64,000 bases of DNA from DASXHZ01 sp036488085 (GTDB taxonomy: Bacteria; Acidobacteriota; Thermoanaerobaculia; Gp7-AA8): positions 78,498-142,497 of the forward strand of contig DASXHZ010000058.1 in assembly GCA_036488085.1 (NCBI GenBank), in the 5' to 3' direction. The position numbers and the translations under genes are program-made. The stretch's first letter is position 1. Each line of letters starts with the position of its first letter. Below, one piece after another: positions 17,378 to 25,679 of the stretch. The notes below the pieces were generated by a model. The model had not been told where the DNA came from, did not search any database, and saw only the letters and a program-made list of their open reading frames with translations.

Positions 17378-17944
17378 ATTGTCGTAATCGACAACTACGA
17401 TTCCTTCACCTACAACCTGGTCCAGCAGATCGAACGCCTCGCCGGCGTCTCGCTGACGGTCGTCCGCAACGACGCGTTCGAGCCGGCAGCGCTTATCGAA
17501 AGCGCGCCGCGCGCGATCGTGATCTCGCCCGGACCAGGGACGCCATCGCGAGCGGGCCGCTGCATCGAGCTCGTGCGCGCCAATCAAAGCATTCCGCTCC
17601 TCGGGGTCTGCCTCGGGCATCAGGCGATCGCCGAGGCGTTCGGCGCGCGCGTTGTTCGCGGCAGCGTTCCGGTACATGGCAAGGTCACGGAGGTCGTCCA
17701 TCGCGGTGATCGGCTGTTCGCGAACTGCGACTCGCCGATGAGCACCGCGCGGTACCACTCGCTGGTCATCGAGCACGAGTCGCTGCCGCCGGAACTGCTC
17801 GTCGACGCCGAAACGCCCGACGGCGTCGTCATGGCGGTCTCGCATCGCGATCGTCCACTCTTCGGCATTCAGTTTCATCCGGAGTCGTACGGCACGATCG
17901 GCGGCGATCAGTTGATCCGGAACTTCCTGGAGGTGGCGCGATGA
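17378..17944 (+). CDS. trpG: Anthranilate synthase glutamine amidotransferase subunit (non-canonical start)
   Basis: 188 residues if it starts at the ATT at 17378, giving (M)VVIDNYDSFTYNLVQ, which is where TrpG proteins normally begin. There is no ATG, GTG or TTG in this frame between the in-frame TGA at 17336 and ATT. The class I amidotransferase features are intact: nucleophile Cys78 in LLGVCLGHQA, ISPGPGTP and the FHPES His-Glu pair. It supplies ammonia to TrpE, which is not encoded here. The stop overlaps the trpD start (ATGA). Possible explanations for the start are ATT initiation, a +1 frameshift from the short ORF upstream, or a one-base sequence error. Confidence 0.85.
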   Translation: MVVIDNYDSFTYNLVQQIERLAGVSLTVVRNDAFEPAALIESAPRAIVISPGPGTPSRAGRCIELVRANQSIPLLGVCLGHQAIAEAFGARVVRGSVPVHGKVTEVVHRGDRLFANCDSPMSTARYHSLVIEHESLPPELLVDAETPDGVVMAVSHRDRPLFGIQFHPESYGTIGGDQLIRNFLEVAR

Positions 17945-18960
17945 TCGACAAGGCGATCAAGCGGGTGGTGGATGGTCACGATCTCGATCGTGACGAGATG
18001 CACACAGTGTTCGGCGAGGTGATGGACGGGAAGGCGACCGACGTCCAGAAGGCGGCGCTTCTCATCGCATTGCGGATGAAAGGGGAGACGCCGGAAGAGA
18101 TCACCGGCGCGGCGCTCGCGATGCGCGAACGGGTGACGCCGCTGAACGTCGACCGCGAAGAGCTCGTAGACACGTGCGGCACGGGCGGAGACGGCCGCGG
18201 GACGTTCAACATCTCCACCATCGCGGCGATCGTCGCGGCGGCGGCGGGAGCGAATGTCGCGAAACACGGCAACCGAGCCGTGTCGTCGGCGTGCGGAAGC
18301 GCGGATCTGCTCACCGCTCTCGGCGTTGACATCGACCTGGACGCGCCACGCATGTCGCGGGTGCTCGACGAGATCGGCATAGCATTCCTCTTTGCGCCGA
18401 AGCTTCATCCGGCGATGGGCGCCGTCGCGCCGATCCGCCGCGAGCTCGGCGTCCGGACGATCTTCAATGTCCTCGGTCCGCTCACGAATCCCGCTTTCGC
18501 GCGGCGGCAGGTCCTCGGCGTCTACGCGGAACACCTCGTCGCAGTGGTCGCGCGGGTGCTCCTCGCGCTCGGCACCGACCACGCCATGGTCGTGCACAGC
18601 CACGACGGACTCGACGAGATTTCGATCTCGGCGCCGACGCACGTCTGCGAAGTCGTTGACGGTGAGATTCGCGATTTCACGGTCGAGCCCGAGGCGCTCG
18701 GCGTCTCGCGGGCGTCGATCGAGGAGGTCGCCGGCGGCGACGCGGCCGAGAACGCGCGCATCGCGCTGGCGGTCCTCTCAGGCGAAACGGACGGCGCGCG
18801 ACGCGACATCGTCGCGGTGAACGCGGGGGCGGCGCTGTACGTCAGCGGCGCGGTCTCGACGCTCCGTGACGGCGTGGCCCTCGCGAGCAACACGATCGCG
18901 AGCGGCGCCGCCATGCGGAAGCTGGAGCAACTGGTGAGTGCCACGAAGGAGCGTGCGTGA
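17941..18960 (+). CDS. trpD: Anthranilate phosphoribosyltransferase
   Basis: 339 residues. Conserved segments are DTCGTGGDGRGTFNIST, the PRPP/anthranilate-binding AKHGNRAVSSACGSADLL, FLFAPKLHPAMGAVAPIR and RTIFNVLGPLTNPA. It joins anthranilate to phosphoribosyl pyrophosphate in tryptophan synthesis. The start overlaps the trpG stop by 4 bp and the stop overlaps trpC by 4 bp, so the genes are translationally coupled. Confidence 0.97.
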   Translation: MIDKAIKRVVDGHDLDRDEMHTVFGEVMDGKATDVQKAALLIALRMKGETPEEITGAALAMRERVTPLNVDREELVDTCGTGGDGRGTFNISTIAAIVAAAAGANVAKHGNRAVSSACGSADLLTALGVDIDLDAPRMSRVLDEIGIAFLFAPKLHPAMGAVAPIRRELGVRTIFNVLGPLTNPAFARRQVLGVYAEHLVAVVARVLLALGTDHAMVVHSHDGLDEISISAPTHVCEVVDGEIRDFTVEPEALGVSRASIEEVAGGDAAENARIALAVLSGETDGARRDIVAVNAGAALYVSGAVSTLRDGVALASNTIASGAAMRKLEQLVSATKERA

Positions 18961-19727
18961 ACGACGTACTGCAGAGAATCGTCGATCACACGAAGGCGCG
19001 CATTCCGAACGAGCCCGCCGACCGCGCGGCAGCGGAACGCGCGGCCGCAAGCCGCAAGCCGTTCGCGTTCATCAAGGCGCTCGCACGCGAGGGCGTGAAC
19101 GTCATCGCGGAGATCAAGTCGGCATCCCCCTCGGCCGGCGCGATCGTGGAGAACCCGCCGGTCGAGGCGATCGCCTCCGACTATGCGCGCGGCGGCGCCG
19201 CTGCGATCTCGATCGTCACGGAGCCGGAGTTTTTCCGCGGCTCCCGAGCATGGATCGAACGCGCGAAAACGGCCGGGCTCCCGGTCGTGATGAAAGACTT
19301 CGTCGTCTCGCCGTCGCAGATCACGAACGGCGTCGCGGCGGGGGCGGACGCGATGCTGCTGCTCGCCTCGCTCCTCGACGCACGCCGCATCGCCGAGTTC
19401 ATCGGACTGCTCGACGCCTACGGCTGCGATGCTCTCGTCGAGGTCCATGACGAGGAGGAGCTGACGCGTGCCATCGACGGCGGTGCGCGCATCATCGGCG
19501 TCAACAACCGCAACCTCCGCGATTTCAGCGTCGATCTCTCGACCTCCGAGCGACTCTCCGCATTGATGCCGCCGGATGCGATCCGCGTGGCGGAGAGCGG
19601 CATCAAGACACGAGACGACATCGAACGCCTCCGCGGTGCGCACTTCCATGCGTTCCTGGTCGGTGAATCACTCCTGCGGCAGAATGACCGCGCCGCGGCA
19701 GTCGCGGCGCTCGTGAACGAATCATGA
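18957..19727 (+). CDS. trpC: Indole-3-glycerol-phosphate synthase
   Basis: 256 residues of a TIM-barrel enzyme. The IGPS signatures are VIAEIKSASPSAGAI, VMKDFVVSPSQI, CDALVEVHDEEEL, IIGVNNRNLRDFSVDL and VAESGIKTRDDIERL. It closes the ring of carboxyphenylamino-deoxyribulose phosphate to indole glycerol phosphate. It is a stand-alone gene and not fused to trpF, which overlaps it by 4 bp. Confidence 0.97.
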   Translation: MNDVLQRIVDHTKARIPNEPADRAAAERAAASRKPFAFIKALAREGVNVIAEIKSASPSAGAIVENPPVEAIASDYARGGAAAISIVTEPEFFRGSRAWIERAKTAGLPVVMKDFVVSPSQITNGVAAGADAMLLLASLLDARRIAEFIGLLDAYGCDALVEVHDEEELTRAIDGGARIIGVNNRNLRDFSVDLSTSERLSALMPPDAIRVAESGIKTRDDIERLRGAHFHAFLVGESLLRQNDRAAAVAALVNES

Positions 19728-20331
19728 AAGTGAAAATCTGTGGTCTGACTCGCGAGGAAGACGCGCTCTTTGCCGCCGAGTGCGGCGCCGACTTCCTCGG
19801 TTTCATCTTCGTGGAAGACTCGCCGCGCTTCGTCGACGCCGATCATGTGGCGCAGATCGCAGACGCCGTCCGCGGGCGATCGAATCCACCGAAGATCGTC
19901 GGCGTCTTCCGCAATGCCTCGCACGAGCGGATGCGCGACGTCGCCGCCCGCTCCACGCTCGATCTCATCCAGCTTCACGGCACGGAGCGCGACGACGACA
20001 TCCCGGCGCTCGGCATTCCAGCGATCAAGACACTCCACGTCGGCGCCGCGCTGCCCGACACGTCCGCGCACGCAAACGCGTCGTGGCTTCTGTTCGACAC
20101 CTACAACGACCGCCTCGCCGGCGGGATGGGGAAGCGCTTCGACTGGTCGCTGCTGACGCAGTTTGAACGCGCGAAACCGTTCTTCCTCTCGGGCGGCATC
20201 ACACCGGAGAACGCTGCGGTCGCGATCAGCACGGTGCGGCCCGACGCCATCGATCTCGCCAGCGGCGTCGAGTCGTCGCCCGGTGTCAAGGACCACGCGA
20301 AGATCGCGCAGCTCTTCGAGCGGGTGAAACG

Positions 20332-20335
<4 letters not shown>
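19724..20335 (+). CDS. trpF: Phosphoribosylanthranilate isomerase
   Basis: 203 residues, opening [19 protein letters not shown], with the catalytic Cys in [34 protein letters not shown] and [15 protein letters not shown] are the usual signature segments. It carries out the Amadori rearrangement between trpD and trpC products. It overlaps trpC and trpB by 4 bp each. Confidence 0.96.
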
Positions 20336-21511
<1,176 letters not shown>

Positions 21512-21525
<14 letters not shown>

Positions 21526-22303
21526 AAAACTCTTCAAACGACTGCGCGCCGAGGGGCGCTGCGGCGTGATCGCGTACGTCACTTGCGGCGATCCCGACGT
21601 CGCGGCGACCCCGCGAATCGTCGAAGAGCTCGTGCGCGCCGGTGCCGATGCGATCGAGCTCGGTATCCCGTTCTCCGATCCGATCGCGGACGGCCCCGTC
21701 ATTCAAGCCGCCTCTCACCGCGCGTTGGAGCGCGGCGCGACCATTCGCGACCTCTTCGCGATCGCGCGCACGATTCGGGAGCAGAGCGAAGTGCCTCTGA
21801 TCGCGTTCTCCTACCTGAATCCCGTGATGCGCTATGGGATGGAACGCTTCGCGGCCGATGCGGCGGAAGCGGGCATCGACGGCATCCTGCTCACCGACCT
21901 GCCGCCGGAAGAGGCCGACGACACGTTCCGCGACAAGGGACTGGCGTCGACCTTCCTGCTCGCCCCGACGTCGAGCGACAAGAGGATCGCCGCGGTGGAC
22001 CGTGCGAGCGACGCATTCGTCTACTACGTCTCGACGACCGGCGTGACCGGCGCACGCCGCGAGCTCGATCCGATGCTGCTGGAGCGTCTGGTCGAGGTTC
22101 GCGGGAAGTTGAGAAAGCCGATCGCCGTCGGTTTCGGCATCTCGCGGCACGAGCACTACGAGCTCCTGCGCGACAAGTGCGACGCGATCGTGGTCGGCAG
22201 CGCGATCGTGCGCGCGATCGACGACGGCGATCCCGTCGAAGCTCCACAACGCGCGGGCGACGTCGTGCGCGCCATCCTTGACAACGCGCCGATGCCCGCC
22301 TAA
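21512..22303 (+). CDS. trpA: Tryptophan synthase alpha chain
   Basis: 263 residues from a TTG at 21512 ([18 protein letters not shown]), with AGG nine bases before it; a TTG at 21503 is the alternative. Signatures are YVTCGDPDV, the catalytic-Glu segment [32 protein letters not shown] and [11 protein letters not shown]. It cleaves indole glycerol phosphate to indole, which passes to TrpB. It is the last trp gene; the aromatic leader and attenuator follow immediately. Confidence 0.95.
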
Positions 22304-22318
22304 CCTCCGCACCCAGTG

Positions 22319-22366
22319 ATGAACACGTTCGCCCCCCGCTACTTTTATTACGGCTACTACAGCTAG
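22319..22366 (+). CDS. Aromatic leader peptide MNTFAPRYFYYGYYS
   Basis: A 15-residue ORF starting 15 bp after trpA, with five Tyr and two Phe codons, five of the seven in the run YFYYGYY. This is the layout of a ribosome-stalling leader peptide for Phe/Tyr. It is followed directly by alternative hairpins and an intrinsic terminator that ends at the chorismate mutase start. It is too short for routine gene finding. It would let uncharged tRNA-Tyr or tRNA-Phe relieve termination before the two first-step aromatic genes. Confidence 0.85.
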   Translation: MNTFAPRYFYYGYYS

Positions 22367-22458
22367 CGCGGGGCATACGCCCCGACGCAAGGAGGGGCGC
22401 TCGATCCGATAAACAATCCAAACCCCTTCTCACGTCGCGACGAGAAGGGGTTTTGTTT
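22367..22458 (+). promoter_or_regulatory. Transcription attenuator of the chorismate mutase-DAHP synthase genes
   Basis: Region 1:2 is a GC hairpin (CGGGGC/GCCCCG) right after the leader stop. Region 2:3 is an alternative hairpin (CGCCCC with GGGGCG, ending near 22399). The 3:4 antiterminator would pair AGGAGGGG (about 22390-22397) with CCCCTTCT. The terminator is AACCCCTTCTC (22421-22431) with GAGAAGGGGTT (22442-22452), a perfect 11-bp stem followed by TTGTTT. Its 3' arm also supplies the GAAGGGG ribosome site of the chorismate mutase, so the hairpin could block translation too. The pairings were worked out by eye. Confidence 0.8.
22421..22457 (+). terminator. Attenuator terminator hairpin
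   Basis: A perfect 11-bp stem with a 10-nt loop and a T-rich tail (TTTTGTTT across 22451-22458), ending at the start codon of the next gene. It terminates trp-operon readthrough unless the aromatic leader stalls. Confidence 0.85.
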
Positions 22459-22761
22459 ATGAACAGGGTCGATGCAGAAGTCGAACTGACGCGCCTTCGC
22501 GATGCGATCGATCGCGTCGACGAAGTGATCGTCAAGCTCCTCAACCAGCGCGCGAAATACGCGTGCGAGATCGGCGAGATCAAGGCCATCCTCGACCTCC
22601 CGATCTACGTCCCCGAGCGCGAGAAGCAGGTGCTCGCGCATGCGGAAGAGGTGAGTGCCGGACCGCTCGACCCGAGCGCCGTCCGGCGCCTTTTCGAACG
22701 CATCATCGACGAGTCGCGCCGCGTCGAGCGCGAATCCGCAGCCACCAAGGAGAACGCGTAA
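22459..22761 (+). CDS. Chorismate mutase (AroQ class)
   Basis: 100 residues from the ATG at 22459 (MNRVDAEVELTRLRDAIDRVD). It is an all-helical AroQ-type domain with LRDAIDRVDEVIVKLLNQRAKYA, KAILDLPIYVPEREKQVL and a C-terminal helix ending LFERIIDESRRVE (pieces given separately). It converts chorismate to prephenate for Phe and Tyr synthesis. The stop overlaps the DAHP synthase start in TAATG. In related bacteria the two act together, so that prephenate feeds back on DAHP synthase. It is controlled by the attenuator immediately upstream. Confidence 0.9.
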   Translation: MNRVDAEVELTRLRDAIDRVDEVIVKLLNQRAKYACEIGEIKAILDLPIYVPEREKQVLAHAEEVSAGPLDPSAVRRLFERIIDESRRVERESAATKENA

Positions 22762-23774
22762 TGGTCATCGTCATGGAAAAACACACCGCTGAAGACAACA
22801 TCGAGCGGGTCACCGGAGTGCTCATCGAGCGCGGCTTCGACGTCCATCGTTCCACCGGCTCCGAACAGACGGTCCTCGGCGTCGTCGGCAATGTCGCCGA
22901 GATCGACACGCGCGAGTTCGAGCTGTTCGACGGCGTCCAGGAAGTCGTCCGTATCAGCGAGCCGTACAAGCTCACCAGCCGGACCTGGAAGAAGGAGAAG
23001 AGCGTCGTCCGCGCGCGCGGCGTTGACATCGGCGGCGATCACGTGGTCGTCATGGCCGGCCCGTGCACGATCGAAAATGAGCACCAGCTTTTCGAGACGG
23101 CAAAGCGCATCGCGCGCGCCGGTGCGCGCGTCCTGCGCGGCGGCGCCTACAAGCCGCGGACCTCGCCGTACGCCTTCCAGGGGATGGGCGTCGAGGGTCT
23201 GAAGCTCCTGCGGGCCGCGGGCGACGAGTTCGAGATGGCAGTGGTCTCCGAGGTGATGGAGATTTCCCAGATCGAAAAGATGCTCGAGTACGTCGACATC
23301 CTGCAGGTCGGCGCGCGCAACATGCAGAACTACAACCTGCTGTCGGCGCTGGGGCAGGTGAGGAGACCGATCCTCCTCAAGCGCGGGATGTCGGCGACCA
23401 TTCAGGAGTGGCTGCTCGCGGCCGAGTACATCATGAGCGGCGGCAACTACGACATCATCCTCTGCGAGCGCGGAATCCGGACGTTCGAGACCTACACGCG
23501 CAACACCTTCGACATCTCGGCGATCCCGGTCATCGACAAACTCTCGCACCTTCCGATCGTGGGCGATCCGTCGCATGCGACCGGCCGGCGCGACAAAGTG
23601 GCGCCGGTGGCTCGCGCGGTCGTCGCGGCGGGCGCGGACGGACTTCTCATCGAAGTGCATCACGATCCGGAGAAGGCGGTATGCGATGGTCCGCAGTCGC
23701 TCTATCCCGACCAGTTCGCGCGACTCATGGACGAGTTGCGTATCATCGTCCCCGCCGTGGGTCGCACTATTTGA
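22761..23774 (+). CDS. aroF: DAHP synthase, type I-beta with N-terminal FDL-like domain
   Basis: 337 residues from the ATG at 22761. An N-terminal ferredoxin-like regulatory region (residues 1-70, MVIVMEKHTAEDNIERVTG) is followed by the catalytic barrel. The barrel carries VVMAGPCTIENEHQ, RGGAYKPRTSPYAFQG, ILLKRGMSATIQEWL, PIVGDPSHATGRRDKV and DGLLIEVHHDPEKA. It makes 3-deoxy-D-arabino-heptulosonate 7-phosphate, the first step of the shikimate pathway. The N-terminal domain usually mediates feedback by aromatic amino acids. It is coupled to the chorismate mutase upstream and to a lipoprotein gene downstream. Confidence 0.95.
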   Translation: MVIVMEKHTAEDNIERVTGVLIERGFDVHRSTGSEQTVLGVVGNVAEIDTREFELFDGVQEVVRISEPYKLTSRTWKKEKSVVRARGVDIGGDHVVVMAGPCTIENEHQLFETAKRIARAGARVLRGGAYKPRTSPYAFQGMGVEGLKLLRAAGDEFEMAVVSEVMEISQIEKMLEYVDILQVGARNMQNYNLLSALGQVRRPILLKRGMSATIQEWLLAAEYIMSGGNYDIILCERGIRTFETYTRNTFDISAIPVIDKLSHLPIVGDPSHATGRRDKVAPVARAVVAAGADGLLIEVHHDPEKAVCDGPQSLYPDQFARLMDELRIIVPAVGRTI

Positions 23775-24361
23775 AGACGCTCTTGCCCGCGCTGGTGCTG
23801 TTCGCGTTCGCGTGCGGTTCCTCGACGACGACCGTCGAGGCGCCGCCGCCGGCGCCGGCTCCCGCTCCCGCTCAAGCTGCTACGGCGACGGGGACCGTCT
23901 ACGTCACGGCCAGCTCGGTGAACGTGCGCCGCGACCCGTCGATGGCGGGCGACGTGTTGAAACAGGCGAAAAAGAACGACCCGCTCACGCTCCTCTCATC
24001 GACCGAGGAGTGGACGAAAGTGCAGTTGGCGGACGGTACCGTGGGCTGGGTCGCTTCCCGATTCGTGGCGCAATCGCGCTCCGCACAGGCGCCAAAGGCG
24101 GGATGCAATACCGATTTTGCGTTCGTGAAGACACCGAAGCCGGCGTTCGCCGAGGGGGAGACGAAGCATGGACTCGTCGTGGTCGACGCCTACGTAAGTC
24201 CTGATGGGAATGTCACTTCCACGTCCGTCATCAAGAACGAGACTGGCGATGAGAAGTTGGCGACGCTCGCCCGGGACGAGATCAAGTCCGCCAAGTTCGA
24301 GGCACCGAAGCGGAATTGCGTCGCCCGCGCGTTCATTTTCACCTACAAACGTAGCTTCTAG
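23771..24361 (+). CDS. SH3-domain lipoprotein with TonB-C-like end
   Basis: 196 residues from a TTG at 23771 that overlaps the aroF stop (TTGA). The lipoprotein signal is MKTLLPALVLFAFAC, followed by a Pro/Ala linker. A bacterial SH3 domain covers about residues 45-105 (VYVTASSVNVRRDPSMAGDV, WTKVQLADGTVGWVASRFV). The C-terminal ~85 residues resemble a TonB C-terminal fold (HGLVVVDAYVSPDGNVTSTSV). It is probably anchored in the periplasm and binds peptidoglycan or a protein. Co-transcription with aroF is likely from the overlap. Confidence 0.72.
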   Translation: MKTLLPALVLFAFACGSSTTTVEAPPPAPAPAPAQAATATGTVYVTASSVNVRRDPSMAGDVLKQAKKNDPLTLLSSTEEWTKVQLADGTVGWVASRFVAQSRSAQAPKAGCNTDFAFVKTPKPAFAEGETKHGLVVVDAYVSPDGNVTSTSVIKNETGDEKLATLARDEIKSAKFEAPKRNCVARAFIFTYKRSF

Positions 24362-24378
24362 GTGCGAAAACCCAATGC

Positions 24379-24384
24379 TATACT
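24379..24384 (+). promoter_or_regulatory. Extended -10 promoter of the 24493 gene
   Basis: TATACT preceded by TG at 24376-24377 (TGCTATACT), with no good -35. It lies ~110 bp before the start codon of the secreted protein gene, leaving a ~100-nt leader that holds no obvious motif apart from the GGAGG ribosome site. Confidence 0.5.
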
Positions 24385-24492
24385 TAAGCGTTGGCCGTCC
24401 TGGTTCGACGGTTCAATCAGAATAAAGAGAACGTCACGGACGTCACAGCTCGTCGCCGCATCGCTGCGGGCGCGTGAAATTTTGGAGGAAAG

Positions 24493-25377
24493 ATGACTGG
24501 TCGGTTTTCGCGCGTTATCGTCGCAGTTACTCTCGGGCTCTTCGCCCTCGTGCTTCCTGCATCGGCCCAGCAGTGGACGACGAATAGCTCGACGATGTAC
24601 GCGGATCCGGCGGTCTCGTTCGTTGGAATCGGCACGACGTCGCCGGCGCCTTACGGGATGCAGATCTTCAGCAGCACGGGGAACTCGTTCTTCGGCGTAA
24701 AGTCGACGTTTGGGCTCGCCGGCTTCATCATGGACCGGAAGGACACGACGGTAGCCTCTTCGCTGAACTACCGCACCGGTGGGACTGACACCTTCATCGA
24801 GGGAATCGGCGTCTACGGCAGCGGAAGCAACTGGCAGATTGGCAACAACGTTGCCCCTTTCCTGACAATGACAACGTCTGGCAACATCGGCATCGGGACG
24901 GCGAGTCCGGCGTATGCGCTCGACGTCGCGGGAGCGATCCACGCTTCCAACGTGATCGGCGCGTCCTACCAGGACGTGGCCGAATGGGTTCCGGCATCGA
25001 CCGAAATGAGCGCCGGCACGGTCGTCATCCTGAGCCGTGACAAGAGCAACGAAGTGACGCCGTCGTCCACCTCGTACGATTCGACGGTTGCCGGTGTCGT
25101 CTCGGCGAAGCCCGGAATCATCCTCGGCGTTGCGTCGCCCGATAAGGCGCAGGTTGCGACGACCGGTCGCGTGCGCGTGAAGGTCGATGCCACCAAGGAG
25201 CCGATCAAGATCGGTGACCTCCTCGTAACCAGCGATAAGCCGGGAACCGCGATGAAGTCCATTCCGGTCAACGTCGCCGGCATTTCGTTGCACCGGCCGG
25301 GCACCATCATCGGCAAGGCGCTCGAGCCCCTCAATTCCGGCGAGGGCGAGATCTTGGTCCTCCTCTCCCTCCAGTAA
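24493..25377 (+). CDS. Secreted fibre-like protein with a possible autoprocessing domain
   Basis: 294 residues with a GGAGGAAAG site and a clear signal peptide (MTGRFSRVIVAVTLGLFALV...ASA). The middle holds beta-rich, Gly/Thr-rich repeats such as VGIGTTSPAPYGMQI and IGIGTASPAYALDVAG, which are typical of tail-fibre and surface fibre proteins. The C-terminal ~130 residues (YQDVAEWVPASTEMSAGTVV, GVVSAKPGIILG, VNVAGISLHRPGTIIGKALE) resemble domains at the ends of secreted fibre proteins, loosely like the peptidase G2 group. No enzymatic residue is certain. It is a single-gene unit between its own promoter and a strong terminator. Confidence 0.6.
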   Translation: MTGRFSRVIVAVTLGLFALVLPASAQQWTTNSSTMYADPAVSFVGIGTTSPAPYGMQIFSSTGNSFFGVKSTFGLAGFIMDRKDTTVASSLNYRTGGTDTFIEGIGVYGSGSNWQIGNNVAPFLTMTTSGNIGIGTASPAYALDVAGAIHASNVIGASYQDVAEWVPASTEMSAGTVVILSRDKSNEVTPSSTSYDSTVAGVVSAKPGIILGVASPDKAQVATTGRVRVKVDATKEPIKIGDLLVTSDKPGTAMKSIPVNVAGISLHRPGTIIGKALEPLNSGEGEILVLLSLQ

Positions 25378-25397
25378 ACGCCTCCCGCAAACTACCG

Positions 25398-25430
25398 AGC
25401 GCGCGCCGCGAAAGCGGCGCGCGCTTTTTT
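25398..25430 (+). terminator. Intrinsic terminator after the 24493 gene
   Basis: A perfect 12-bp GC stem (AGCGCGCGCCGC / GCGGCGCGCGCT) with a GAAA tetraloop and a run of six T. It starts 21 bp after the stop codon. Confidence 0.95.
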
Positions 25431-25483
25431 ATTGACAAGCGCTTTCGCTCCCTGGCAGGAGAGTGATCGGTGTGAGAACCGGC

Positions 25484-25651
25484 TGGATTCTCGAATCCGC
25501 GCCGCGGATTCTGGAGAAGCCACCGTGGATTCTGGCGACGCATCGCTGGAACCCGGATTGCGCGCCGTCCCCGACGCGCCGGCCCGCGAAGATTTTGGAG
25601 GAGCCGCGCTGGATTACGTGCTGCGCGCCGAGGATCCCGGGCTCGTACAGA
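25484..25651 (+). repeat. Degenerate 21-bp tandem array, eight units
   Basis: Eight 21-bp units begin at 25484 and every 21 bp after that; the clearest start TGGATTCT or CGGATTCT. Read on the plus strand it gives heptapeptides such as ILESAPR, ILEKPPW, ILATHRW and ILEEPRW. It lies in an ORF that could start at the GTG at 25472 (AGGAG ten bases upstream) and end at 25693. The ORF overlaps the 3' end of the DUF4097 gene on the other strand. Whether this is a small protein or a non-coding repeat cannot be decided; the 21-bp phase equals three 7-mers, like the other arrays here. Confidence 0.65.
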
Positions 25652-25679
25652 GACGGCGAGTTCCCGCACTCGCGTGCCC

